A stretch of 64,000 nucleotides of DNA from assembly GCA_002917775.1 (NCBI GenBank), contig KZ627153.1, forward strand, positions 358,005 to 422,004. Direction: 5' to 3'. Numbering within the stretch: the first letter of the stretch is position 1; every line of letters begins with the position of its first letter. Below, piece by piece: positions 10,822 to 21,888 of this stretch. The translations under genes were made by a program, and so were the position numbers. The notes below the pieces were generated by a model, which worked only from the letters and a program-made list of their open reading frames with translations, ran no database searches and was not told where the DNA came from. Source of the DNA: Glaciozyma antarctica PI12 (lineage: Eukaryota > Basidiomycota > Microbotryomycetes > Kriegeriales > Camptobasidiaceae).

Positions 10822-13280
10822 CTACGCCTTCCTCTTCTTCGTCGCTCCTCCCTCCCTGTTCGCCTCCTGCGTCTTCCGCTTCTGCATCAACGCCTTCTCG
10901 ACCAAATACCTCTCCTTCTTCCCCTCAACCTTCATCTTAACCCTCTTCTCCTTCTCGACCTTCTCGACCTTCTCAACCTTAACCTCCTTGACCTCCCTCA
11001 CAGGTCGCGCAGGCCTAGGTCCCCTCTCACTCTTCGGCGCTCCCTTCCCACCCTTCGCGCGCGCCTTGGCTTTGAAAGCCTCCTGCCTACTCGAATGCGT
11101 CATCTCCTCCCCACCTTCCGTGTGGATAGGAAGCGGGACGTCCTCCTCGCCTTCGACGGGGGCGCGGACGAAGCAGGCGACGAAGAATCCGTTCGTGCCG
11201 TCTTCGGGGAGGCAGCGGAGGACGGAGTCGGCGACGACTTTGGAGGGGTGAATGGGGAGGGGGAGGAGGACGAATGGGGAGGGGGAGGGGGACGAATGGG
11301 GAGGGTTAGAGGTGCGAAAAGAGGATGGGGAGGAGGAGACGAACCTTCGTCGCCATTGCACTCCTCGAGGATACCGCGACGCTCCCAGGTCGGAACGACT
11401 TGTTCGCGAGGAGCGAGGGACCATCCCTTGTCCTGGAATTCCTTCTTGGCGAGCACCTGTAGCGAGCAGAAATCGTCAGCTGCCTGGAGCGCTGCGCGAA
11501 AGGGGGAGAACGAACCCTCATGACGACACCTTCGTCCTCCTGTCCCCAAATCGAGCAGGTCGAGTAAACGACCCTCCGAGCGCCCGAGAATCGCATCGCG
11601 TGCGAAAGGATCGTGAGCTGGAAGTTGGAGAGAGCGCGAATACGCTGCTTCGCTTCCTCCTCCGGAGCTTCGGGGAGGAGGTGGTCGAGACGACTGGGGA
11701 TGCCGGAGCCGGCTGTATGGGGGTTAATGGGGTTGAGAGGAGGGAGGGGGAGGAACGTACAGCAGGAGGGATCGACGAGGAAGTGGGAGACGTTCTTGAA
11801 TTTGGGGTCGGCAGGGTCGATAGAGAGGAAGTCGACGTTCATGGGCGTGACGTCTGCGGAACGAGCGGCGTTAGCAGCGTTCTTTTCGAATCTCGTAGGG
11901 AGGGAGGGAGGAACGCACTCCTGCAGCCAGCCTTCTGACACATCTCCTTGAGGACCTTGTACCTCCCCGCATCCCTCTCGACGGCCACGATCCTTCCATC
12001 CTCTCCCGCCATCGCCGCCGCCATCGTCGTCTTATTCCCCGGCGCAGCAGTGGAATCAATAACCTTGACACCATTCTTCTTCCTCCGCTCCCTCTTGACC
12101 TCCTTCTCCTCGCTCGTCTCGATCGCAGTCGACTGAGCTTCCTTCTCCACTTCCTCGTCTTGCTCTGCGAGAATGGCGGAGAGGAGGACCCAGGCGGGGA
12201 TGCAGGAGGCTTTGTCTTGGGCTATTAGGCGAGAGTCGGTGTAGGGCTGGAGAGAGGGGAGGGAGACGGTGACGGGGAGGGCGAGGAGGGGTTCGATGTG
12301 GGCGTCGAGAGTGAAGACCTTGGACTTGGTTTGCCTGCGAGTGCAGTCGTTAGCTACGGGGAGAGGATGGGCGAGCGAGAGAGACGCACGAAACCTCGAG
12401 GAGGGCGTCGATATCGTCGACCAGCTCCCACCTCTCGTTCTCGAACCACTCGACCGCATCCTCGACGGACCACTTGAGCGTGTTGACCCTCAACCAGCGC
12501 ACGTTCCCAGCTCACTTTCTCCTCTCCCGCCTCGGCGTTCTCTCTCTTCTTCCCCTTGCCAATCCCCTCGATAGCAGCTGCGACGACCTCGGGAAGCGGA
12601 ATCTGCAGTCCCTCGTTCGACGAGACCTTCTTCCTCTTCTTCTCCTTCTCATTCTCCTTCTCCATCCTGCGCTCGCACCGTCAGCTAAGCTCCCGCGAGA
12701 GGAAAGAGAAGGAACTCACGCCGGCTTGTACTTTTCGAGCTTTTTGCGAACCTTGTGCTCCTTCGGCAGCGTAAGCCCGCGCTTAGCAAACATGAGGTCG
12801 TGCACCATCACCGTCGCGAGGGAAGTAGGCGTAGGGATAGGACGCTGCTTCTTGGGCGTCTTGGCCTTGAGCGCCTTGGTAGCTGCAGCTGCTGAACCGG
12901 CCTTGGGAGGAGCTGGGTCGGCCCAGACGGGGGCAACGAAGAGCTTGGGGTCGAGAGTGAGGATCTGGGAAGTCTCGAGGAGGTGGTCGAGGTGAGGTCG
13001 GTCTGCGCGCGCGCGCGTTAGCTGGGAGAAGGAGAGGTCCACTTCGGCGAACGTACACTTGAGGACCTCGACGATGACCTTGAGGAAGCGAGCTGCTTCT
13101 CCTTCTTTCCCGTACCGTCCCCGCTTGGCTTCTGCCATGCAGAGTCCCTTGACGGAGCCCTTCTTCGCATCGAGCGAGTCGAGGATGAGAGCTGACCTGG
13201 AGAGGACGGTGAGAGCTGTTTAGCTGCAGGCTCTTCGGTGGGCCTGAACCAGGATAAGCTTGCCTGTGGTAAAAGTCCAT
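10822..13280 (-). CDS. RCM1: 25S rRNA (cytosine-C5) methyltransferase, Rcm1/NSUN5 family
   Basis: Methylates a cytosine in large-subunit rRNA using SAM in the nucleolus. Minus-strand exons (approx.): 13264-13280, 13057-13196, 12720-13002, 12390-12666, 11919-12334, 11761-11853, 11516-11712, 11345-11456, 10822-11237. It starts MDFYHRSALILDSLDAKKGSVKG, as in Rcm1/NSUN5. RVNTLKWSVEDAVEW, SAM motif I region STAAPGNKTTMAA, the motif IV Cys in DPSCSGSG and the catalytic Cys in YSTCSIWGQEDE are all seen, then LRCLPEDGTNGFF and a basic K/R tail. Intron 1 has a GC donor (GCAAGC). Exon 4 needs a one-base frame change near 12500-12520, just before RVNTLKWS; no ordinary intron explains it, so it is a base error, a strain mutation or an unusual splice. 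Confidence 0.88.
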
Positions 13281-13550
13281 GGCCTCTGAGTCTCTTGAGA
13301 GCGTTTGCTGAGCGACAACGACGATTCAAGTCCAAGAGCCGAATTTTTTTGTCAAAGTCCAAACGAGGGCCGAGCGCAGGTCTTGCTTGACCTTCTCCTC
13401 TTCCCTATTTTTCTTCTTTCTTGCTCTGAAACGCGTTGTTGTAACGATTTATGGACATTGCTCGTACGGTTTGAACGAACTACAACAAAAGATCTAACTT
13501 CAGAGCCTCGTCTACTTGCAGAGGTTATCGACCCCCGTCTCGCTACCGAG

Positions 13551-16095
13551 CTATTCCAACTCAAAAGTCAGCCAGATAGGGGAGACGAGAGAGACGACGT
13601 CGACTCACCTTCTGCCTCAGCAGCTCATCATACCCATGCCTACACCACCCAACCTCCAGTACCTCAATCACCTCCCTCCTCACCTCCTCATCCCACCTCT
13701 CCCACGCCGCAAACTCGGGCGCCTTCCTCGACTTGTACGCCTCGCGCGATTCGTCCACTTCCGTGATGCACGAAAGACGAGCGAGAGAGGGGAGGGAAGA
13801 AGGGGGGAAGAGGAAGGTGAGGAGGGACATGACGGTCGGGAGGCGGAGGGACATGAGGTCTTCGTAGCGGACGGTGTGGACGGGGATAAGGGCGTCGTGC
13901 CAGTATTGCTCGTGGCGAGCCCAGATTCTTGCGCGTTCGAGCTGCGAAGAGATTTAGCCGACAGCTTTTGGGAGAGGCTGCGAGGGGAGGACGAACGAGG
14001 TCGGCACGCTGAGCTGCTGTTGCTCCGAGCTTGTCGATGTTGAGTCGTCCGCTGTGATCTAGTTCGCCATTCGCTGTCTGCGAAAGATTAAATCAGGTCA
14101 GCTTCGAGGTAGGTACGCGTAGAGGAATGCACGCGGCGCGCACCTTCGGGACGTGAGCGAGCTGCCAGCTGCTGAACAGCGTATCGACGGGGTTGCGAAC
14201 TGCGAGAGGAGAAAATGAATGAGCAGCTGAACCTCGAAAGTGAGCACCGAGCTTACTGAGGTGAACAGCCTGGTCGATGTGGTGCAGGTCGACGTATTCC
14301 GCGTCGCCGTCCGAAGCGTTGTCAGGGTAGTGAGTCTGCGAATTCGGGTTAACGTATCGCCAACAGGACGCAGTACACGAGCGTACCTTCATGAGGAAAT
14401 TCGCCTCGTGATCGCACTTCGAAGCAGCACCAAGATCAGCTCCAACTCCTCAAGCCCCATCGCAAGCACTCACCTCTCCCGCAAACGCTCCCACCAACGA
14501 ATGATCACAGTACGCCACCGTACTAGTCTGCAACCCCGTCGCCCTCTCCACCAACTCTCTCGCTTAACATAAACCGCATCAGCCTCAGCCTCACCCGAAA
14601 AAAAGGAAGACTCACTGAACGTATTCCCCGAACGCGGATTACTAGCCAACGCCGTCCTCCTCCCGCCCTCCCACCGCACCGTCTCATTCCCACATCTCGG
14701 TTCCACAGCTTCATGAAGCTCTTTCTCCCAATCCCCGCCTTCAAGGATAACGAACTCCCCGTTCGCGCTTTCGACGACGACTTCGCTCGAAGACCCGTAT
14801 ACCGGCTGCTCGACCGCCGCACTGAAATCCGGGTCTACCAGCGCCACGAGCAGCGACAGCACGACCGGTATCACGATGGGAAGTACGTATCGTACCCCAT
14901 ACCCCCTCGCAGGACTCTTCGAGGAAGGTAATTCCGGCGACCCGACTCGACTCCCGTCTTTGAGCAATCCCTCGCGATCGAATTCCTCGTCTAGCGAAGG
15001 AATATTTGGAGAGGGAAAGGCGTGGATCCAGAGACCGCTTGCGACCCAGCCGATACCGCACCAGCTTTCGAGCGGGATGGAGCGGTAGTGTCGGAAGACT
15101 AGGGAATTGAGGAGGATTGAGAGGAAGTGACGGAGGGTGGTGAAGTGGGTGGAGGCGGTGGAAGGGGTAGGGCCGAAGGTGGGGAAGGTGGAGAGGAGGA
15201 GAAGGGTGAGGGAGGTGAGGAGGGCGAAGGCGAGGAGGGAGAGTTGGAGAGAGGGGGTTGAGGAGAGGAGAGTGTGTGAGGGGGAGAGGGGGCCGGAAAT
15301 GAGGGTGGTGAAGAGGGGCAGGAGGGAGAAGAGTGTGGAGAAGAGAGAGGTGTAGAGCATCTGAGAAAGCGGGGTAGGCTCAGTGCCAAAAGTGTCGAGG
15401 CTGAAGAACCGCTCTTCCGTCGTCGTCTTGAGGAGGTCGAAGAGTAGGTACCCCGCAAAGAATACCCCGCCTAGGAGGGCATTGAGGAAAGCGCCGTCGT
15501 CGTCCAGCGTCGAAGGTCCTCCGCTCGAGATGCCGAGGTACGCCGCGCACCCCACGACGACCACCACGACGCCGAACCATTCGCTGCGTTTCGACAACTT
15601 TTCGTGCAGGAAGTACCCGACGAGGACGACGGGGACCAGCTTGATCGTCTTTCCGAGAGCGACGGTCGTACTGCGGCGGAGGTGGTGACGAGTTAGCGAT
15701 GCTCTTCGCAGCTCGTTGGTACGTACAAAGAAACGTGAGTGAGTGCTTGATACTGGCAGCTCGTTGCGAGGAAGCTGTACGCTCCTACGAGGGCGTAATG
15801 TCCGAGAGGTGAAGCCGGACGAAGGCTTCGCAGGAGACCCGCGCCACGGTTCCGCCAAACAAGGAGGGAGAGGGCGAGGAAGATGGCGAATGATCCGTTG
15901 AAGAAGATGACGAGCGAGGTCGAGTTGAGATGCTGAGCTTCGGAGCCTGCGGGAGGACCAAGAATGAGCAACGGATCAGCGAGGACGGGGACGCGACGTA
16001 CCGTAGCTCCCCTTGAGGATGCGTTCTTGCAGCAATCCTTGCAAGCTTCCAGTTAGGACAAGCAGAGCTCCATGGATCGCCAGCGATAGTGACAT
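13551..16095 (-). CDS. SLC35B-type (probable PAPS) transporter fused to a sulfotransferase, about 681 aa
   Basis: Minus-strand exons (approx.): 16003-16095, 15727-15946, 14616-15670, 14474-14562, 14387-14416, 14257-14335, 14144-14199, 13997-14077, 13609-13941, 13551-13559. Residues 1-340 are a nucleotide-sugar-transporter-family protein with ten hydrophobic segments: LQGLLQERIL, YSFLATSCQYQALTHVSF and LGKTIKLVPVVLVGYFL match SLC35B (UDP-Gal/PAPS) carriers. An eleventh hydrophobic segment lies at about 366-385 (LPIVIPVVLSLLVAL). Residues 440-681 are a sulfotransferase: 5' phosphosulfate loop NPRSGNTF, KTHYPD, 3' phosphate site RNPVDTLFSSW and a late RYEDL. Exon 3 carries transporter, extra segment and the NPRSGNTF loop in one open frame, so the fusion is not a gene-model join. 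Expected topology puts the enzyme in the Golgi lumen. The substrate is inferred. The last tiny exon is uncertain: read-through would stop at about 13561. Confidence 0.85.
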
Positions 16096-16523
16096 TGAGA
16101 AGGGGAGGGAGGAGAAGAAGGGGGGGGGGGGGAGGCAGGCGAGCCGGTGGAGTCAAGGCGCCCACCCGCTTTGCCAAGTCCAACAAGGAATCAACTGCGG
16201 CAAAGCACGAGAGCTCCAAGCGTGTCATTCCCACCCGCCACGCAGCACTATCGCAGGCGGGGAGAGACTGAGGTCCGACGCAGTAAAAGGAATCAGGCGG
16301 TTTGGGCTTTCGCTCGCGCGCTGGGTCACACGCAGAGCTCTTTCGCTGGTACTAGCAGGAGCAGACAGCCTTGAAAGTTGAGGCCAGCAGAGGAAGGAGG
16401 GCGATCAGTTGTGGTTGGGCGTGGCGCTTGGAGTCGTCCAAGTATCTGAGCTGGGCGGGCGTGGGGGGAATGTTCGAGTCTGCCCGCCTGCTTGTGCGTG
16501 TGTTCGCTCCTCGTATCTGCCGA
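16096..16523. other. Intergenic/divergent promoter with G12 tract
   Basis: Lies between the divergent transporter-sulfotransferase gene and the orphan gene to the right. A run of about 12 G lies at 16121-16132 within a purine-rich stretch. No convincing ORF. Probably a bidirectional promoter. Confidence 0.45.
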
Positions 16524-17794
16524 TGTCGTCTGAGCTTGAGTCGCTGTATCGATCCGACGAGGACAAGGTCGTTCTAGCGCTGATAACAAATTTGTAGTCT
16601 GAAATACAAAGTCAACTAAATTTGTAGTCTCGAGTTGTTTCGATTCCCGTTGACTTCTTCCCCTCGACTGACTCTCCCGCTTCGTTCAGCGCCCTGAGAG
16701 CTGCAGTGACCTCAAAGTGAGTCAAGCCAGCTCACTCAGAGGAAATCCACTAACGCAGGAGCTCCCAGTGCCTTCCTCAGACGACCCCTCCGTCTGGAGC
16801 TCAGGCGCCTTCATCGCCGACGAGTTGGACGACGACCCCTCTCTCAAAGCCCCCGCCGCAGCCAGCGACATCCAAGTCGAGCCTCACCGCCCCATCGTCT
16901 TCTCCTCCGCATTCTCCGCCGCCTCCCGCGCCCGCCCTACCGGGAACCCCATCACTCCTCGTTACGCGAACCAGTTCGCCGCGCACGAGGCACTCTTCCC
17001 TTTTGGTGCTGGAACGAGTCAAGCGAGTACGAGCGCGGCCTTTGTGGGAGGACAGGCGTACGGGTACACGGGGAGTGGGAGCGCGGGAGAGAGTCCGTAT
17101 GACCTGCCGGGATACGACTTGAGGGGGACAGCGGCGGCGGCGTTGGAGGGACTACCGCCGCAGCAGGAGATCCTGCCGATGGTTGAGGAGGAGGTCGCGT
17201 TGGATCCGGCCCTCGCGCAGACGGGCAAGAAGCGCAAGGGCAAGGGACCCGCTAAACCTCGCGCGAAGAAGGCTGCGTCGGGCAAGAGCACTCCCGCACG
17301 AAGGTCGAGGAGCGTCTCGGAGAAGGCGGAGGATCTCACGGTCGACCCTGAGTTTGAGGCGGAGAGGGAGCAGGCCGCGGAGCAGGATGCGAAGAGGAAG
17401 CGAGCGGCGAGCAAGAAGAAGTTCGGGAGGCCTCCGCTGCCAGTTGTCTTCAGCGCTGGAAACGCGGACGAGGAAAAGAAGGCGCTGGCGAGGGGGATGG
17501 ATCCGTGCGTTCCGCTTCGTCTTTTTTGGCGGACGACGAGCTGATGCGATTGTGTTGGTGCAGATCACTCGCGAACAACCTCGTACCAACGCTGGCGGCG
17601 CACAAGACCTACTACCAGACGGCCTACAACGCGCTCAACGACGAACTGATCAAGATTCAAATCGAGGAGTCGGTTCTTCGCAACATTAAGTCGGTGGTGC
17701 ACGTGCGTCGCAGGTCGCCGTCGTTGTGAGGGCGCTCGCTGACTTTCCGCTTCCTCTGCAGGCTGAGAGGGAGATGATTCGAGCCATGCAGTAG
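16524..17794 (+). CDS. Orphan nuclear-type protein with AT-hook-like motif; 5' end uncertain
   Basis: The secure part is exon 16760-17504 and then 17564-17702 and 17762-17794, ending AEREMIRAMQ. It has no ATG in its main frame near the start, so upstream exons are needed. A candidate begins at ATG 16524 (MSSELESLYRSDEDK) and could join via a 27-nt exon (about 16690-16716) and an intron at 16717-16759 with GTGAGT and CTAACGCAG. The first junction lacks a normal donor. The protein is acidic and disordered at first, then strongly basic (KKRKGKGPAKPRAKKA), with an AT-hook-like KKKFGRPPLP and a C-terminal helix LANNLVPTLAAHKTYY...DELIKIQIEE. This suggests a chromatin-associated subunit with a helical docking end. 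I do not recognise the family. Confidence 0.62.
16588..16630 (+). repeat. Short direct repeat AAATTTGTAGTCT, 30-bp period
   Basis: Thirteen bases (AAATTTGTAGTCT) occur at 16588-16600 and again at 16618-16630 in an unusually AT-rich patch inside the 5' region of the orphan gene. Could be a regulatory pair; nothing else supports a function. Confidence 0.55.
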
Positions 17795-18150
17795 GGAAGG
17801 CTGGTCGGGAGTTGTGTGGTGTTGATAGGTTTGTTGTAGGAGCCAGTTCGCGTCCCCAAGTTCATCGTTTTTCGCATTCCTCGCCGCTGCCGCTTCTCCC
17901 TTCCCATCCTTCCTTTCCATCCGCGCTCCAACCGACCTCTCCTCTCCTCCTCGCACGTTTCTTCCCTATCCTGCGTGACGCGTTCTCTGACCACACCTCC
18001 TCGCATCCAATCCCTTGGCGCTCCCGACGGTGCTGACAACAAGACGCTAACCCAATCAGTATTCTCGTTCGTGCCCGTGCCAACACACCCTGTCAGCTTC
18101 TCCTTCTGCTCCTCCCACCTCTTGCTCTTCTCCAACCCACCACCACCACC
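17795..18150. other. Intergenic, 356 nt, GDPD promoter
   Basis: Between two plus-strand genes. C/T-rich, ending in CACCACCACC directly before the GDPD ATG. No ORF or RNA gene recognised. Confidence 0.5.
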
Positions 18151-19947
18151 ATGCTCGCCATCGCCGGATCCCTCGCTCTCCTCGCCCTGTCCGCTTCCGC
18201 AGCTCCAGCGACGCAGCCCCAGCCCGCCTACGCGAAGTGCGTCCCTCTCTCCGCCCTGCAAACGTGCCACTGACTCTCGCATAGGTATTTCGACCTCCAA
18301 GGCCACCGCGGAGCGAGGGGAGAGTTCATCGAGAGGTGAGCGAGCGGTTGAGCAAGAACGAGAGGAGCTGATTGGAGTAGTACGTTGCCGGCGTTTGCGC
18401 ATGCGCTAAAGACGGGGGTAACGTCTTTGGAGATGGATACTGGGATCACGAGGGATGGGGAGTCGATCATCTGGCACGATGGTGCGTCCTCTCTCTCTTC
18501 CCGTCAAATTGCGCTTGCTGAACTCGCTCCGCAGAGAGTATCGACGGCTTGAAGTGCCAGGATACGGCACCGGCTTTCACGGACGATCCTGATTACCCTG
18601 TGCGCCGTTTCGAGGCCCGTGTGCGACTGAGCTCGACTGATGGAGAAGGCAGTACGTTGGGAAGCAGGTCGCGAACCTCACGCTGGCGCAGATCAAGACG
18701 CTTGATTGTGGTTCGCTTCGCTTGGATGGATTCCCGCTTCAGGTGACGGTGGCGGGGACTAAGATCTCGACGATGCGCGAGGTGCGGCGTCCTGCTCAGC
18801 TTTTTTGAGGCGTGAGGCTGATCAAGGAGCGAACGCGCAGATGTTCGACTTCGTCGATTGCGCTACTTCGATGCCGGTTATGTTCAACATTGAGAGCAAG
18901 ACGAACCCCGTCGACGAGGGAGCGACTCGCAGTCCCGAGGATTTCGTCAAGGCAAGCTCCTCTTCCCACTCCTCCGTGCACATCACTGACTTCTCGCATC
19001 ACACAGATCATGACCGCAATCTTCAAGGAGCAAGGCCCCTCGGTGATCAACCGCATCACTCACCAGTCCTTCGACGTGCGTCCTCGCTCCCCCTCCCATT
19101 CCTCGCTAACGCTCCTCAATAGTGGCGCAACCTCATCCTCAGCAAGGAGACGATGCCCGAGCTCCGCACCGCCGCTCTCTGCGACGACACGACTGTCTTC
19201 CGCTATGCCGTCGATAGCGAGGGAGTGCAGGACCTCAATGTCACCATCCCTGGCGTTTCGGACTGGCTTGGAGGCGTCACGCTCGATTCCTTCACTGGAA
19301 CGACGGGAGAGCGCGTCGGTTCGTCCCTCCCTTCCCGATATGGTTGAACGCAAGCTCATATCTGGAACAGCGCAAGCCGCCAAGTCGATCAAGGCTGACT
19401 TCCTCGCGCCGGTCGCGACTTCGTACCTCTCCCTTGCCAACGATTTCGGCAAGCCCGGTTTCAAGGCGTTCACGACGGCAGACATGGTTGACGCGGCTCA
19501 CGAGCTCGGTCTCCTCGTCAAGCCTTGGACTCCTAACCGCCTGAACCTCATCTCCTACCTCCTCGATATCGGTGTCGACGGTGCGTTCTCTCACGATCGG
19601 AAAAGCGGGCAGAGCGGAACTGACCGTTTGTCAAAGGCCTTATCACCGACCATGTCGAGCCTGTTCGTCGACTCCTCCTTCAGCGCAACTACGACCTCCC
19701 TGGGCCTGCGAAAGACCAGCGCGTCGTGATGTGTTTGGAAAAGGTACAACCAGCTTGCGTAAGAATACCGCATTATAGAGTTTGTACATCCAGAGAGAGC
19801 TCGCAGTCTTTAGAAAAGGCCGACAGTTTGAAGCGCGCCGGCGACAAAGCCCACTTCTCGCGCGGTGCTCGCTCGCAGAAGTCTCTCCTCTCGCAGGGAA
19901 CAGCCGACTCGTGTAAGCGCCTCAACGGCTATTGCAGAGAAATGTAA
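18151..19947 (+). CDS. Secreted glycerophosphodiester phosphodiesterase (GDPD)
   Basis: Hydrolyses glycerophosphodiesters to glycerol 3-phosphate and an alcohol. The first exon (18151-18236) encodes a signal peptide, LAIAGSLALLALSASAAPA. The catalytic core begins in exon 2: GHRGARGEFIEST holds the HRG and the metal-binding Glu, then SLEMDTGITRDGESIIWHD with the second acidic pair and His. Later VMFNIESKT, RITHQSFDWR, VKPWTPN and LIDIGVDG-like segments complete a TIM-barrel GDPD of the bacterial periplasmic GlpQ type. At least nine introns; the one at 18952-19006 has a GC donor (GCAAGC). After the barrel the open frame runs on for about 65 K/S/R-rich residues to TAA at 19945-19947; this tail is not typical, and a further intron or earlier end is possible. 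Its 3' end lies 69 bp from that of THI5 (tail to tail). Confidence 0.87.
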
Positions 19948-20016
19948 ACGCCTAATTTGTGGCTACGGAATATGGGGGGGAGGGGGAGTTTAACGTCGCA
20001 GCGACGGCGGCGACGC

Positions 20017-21888
20017 TCAAGCGAGGACTCCGGAACCGAGCTTGACCTTCTCCTGCTCGTCGGCGACGTCGAGCTGGTTCTGAGCCGGATCGACGAGCTC
20101 GGGGAGGTGCTCCCATTGGATGAACTTGCTGGGAAGACGGAAGCGTTGTCAGCGGAGCTCCGAGATGAAATGCAGAACGTACTTGGTGAAGTTGGGTTTG
20201 AAGTCGCCCTCGAGGATACCGAGGCGCTTGCAGTACTGCGAGCGAAACAGAGTCAGCCTACGATACTCGCAGGAGCAAAGGAACGAGAAACGCACGTTGG
20301 TCACCTTGATCCAGTCGCGCTCAACGTTGCGGCAGTCGACGCTCATGTAGACGAACGACCTCTCGAAGATCTTGGCGTTGACGGGGGTGTCCATCGTCTT
20401 CTTGAACGCCTTGTACTCGGTCCATGCCTGAGTGGGGTTGGCCTTGAGGAACGCAGCGGCCTTGTGGACAGCGCGCATGAACGCGGCGACCTTCTTGGGC
20501 TCGCGAGCGAGGAACGACTCGTTGGCGATGTAGACTGCGAAATGAAGGTTATTCGTGGTCTTTTCTAACCCCCAGAGCGCAACTTACGGATCGAGCAGAA
20601 GCAGCAGCATCCGAGCTCAGCGAGCTGGTCGATGCGAAGCATCTTGACGTCGGTGATGGGGCGGCCTTGCTCCTTGCACCACTCTTCGAGCTCGACCACT
20701 GCGAGATTTGCGAACGTTAGGCGATTTGGGAACGACCTGCGAGGAATAAGGACCCACTCTGGACGTTCTCAAGTCCAATACCGGCGTCGATGTGGCCGTT
20801 GATGATAGACCCAGAGACGTTCATGCCAACGCGAACGGCGGTGTAGTCTTCGGGCGTCATTCCGTAGTACTTGGTGAGCTCGTCTGCGAAAACAAGTCTG
20901 CGTTAGCGAGGACACTTTGCGAGCGGAATGCAGGAACTTCGCGTACCGATCTGAACCTTGCCGAATTCGCCAACGTAGCCAATTCGCTTGCCACGGAGGC
21001 TCTGGAAGTCGGTCGTAACTCCTCCGCCTTCGAGATAGACGACGCCGGTGAAGGGCTGCAGAAGAAAAAAAAAACGTAGGTCAGCCCGACAGCTCCCTCG
21101 AAACGAGGGAGGAGCAAGAAGAGAACAGGCCCGAATCCAAAAGCTACTCTCATCGCACGCATTATCGTGTTCTGATCTACGGTATGCTCTCAGCACAGCT
21201 TGTCGCCACTCGAGATCGCTGAGATCAAGAGCGAGCGACGAGCAGGCACCCGTGTAGTCGATCCGCGCCGCTTCTCCTTTAGAGATTGGGGCTTGGGTGG
21301 AGAATCGTACCAAACACTCTGAGAGACGTTACCGAAGGAGAGTAGGTTTGAGACTTGGGGGAGTTCTTCATCTTGCCGTTGTACGGACTTCATCCATGAG
21401 CGTTCCGATGCTGCGAACCGGGAAGCCCCTCGCTTTCCCAGCCTGCAGTGGAATGAATCGTCAGCGTGTTTTAAGACGGAGTGTCGAGCGAGCACAAACA
21501 ATCGTGTGGACCATTGCCTAGAGGGGGGAGGGGAGACATCAGCAGCGATTTGAGACGGCGTCAAGAAAGTAGTCTAACCTTCGCTCCCATGTCGATGGCG
21601 CCAGAGCCGATCAGCTCCGTCACGTCGGACGGATCGTTGGGCTCGAGGATGGCGACCTGGATTCCCTCGGCGGCGAAGAAGCCCTTGGACTGAGCGAGGA
21701 AGATGGGCGCATCTGCGGAGCCATCTCGTTAGCACGTACGAAGGTGTCTGCTTGCTCGAGGGACGTACGGTAGGGCGTAGCGTGCCTGGAGAAGCGTTGG
21801 GGGAGGATCAGCTTCGGGACTTGGCGTCGAACGTGCCCCGGAGATAAGCTCACCAGTTGAGGAGGAAGCTGATCTTTTCGGTCGACAT
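20017..21888 (-). CDS. THI5: HMP-P synthase THI5/NMT1 (thiamine pyrimidine synthesis)
   Basis: Builds the thiamine pyrimidine from PLP and a histidine of the enzyme itself, with iron. Minus strand, start ATG at 21886-21888 ([12 protein letters not shown]), stop at 20017-20019, about nine exons. Seen: HATPYHAPIFLAQ, the Lys/His pair in KAMVHTIAAKARG (PLP Lys and donor His, four residues apart as in yeast Thi5), [17 protein letters not shown], the iron-site Cys cluster GCCCFCSIR and the end [11 protein letters not shown]. All active-site features named for this family are present. A run of ten A at about 21065-21074 sits next to an intron boundary. Expression is normally thiamine-repressed; I looked upstream and in introns on the minus strand for a TPP riboswitch and saw none by eye. 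Confidence 0.93.

Noticed and set aside
12261-13630. Independent plus-strand genes opposite RCM1
   Set aside because: Frames there overlap well-supported minus-strand exons and show no domains.
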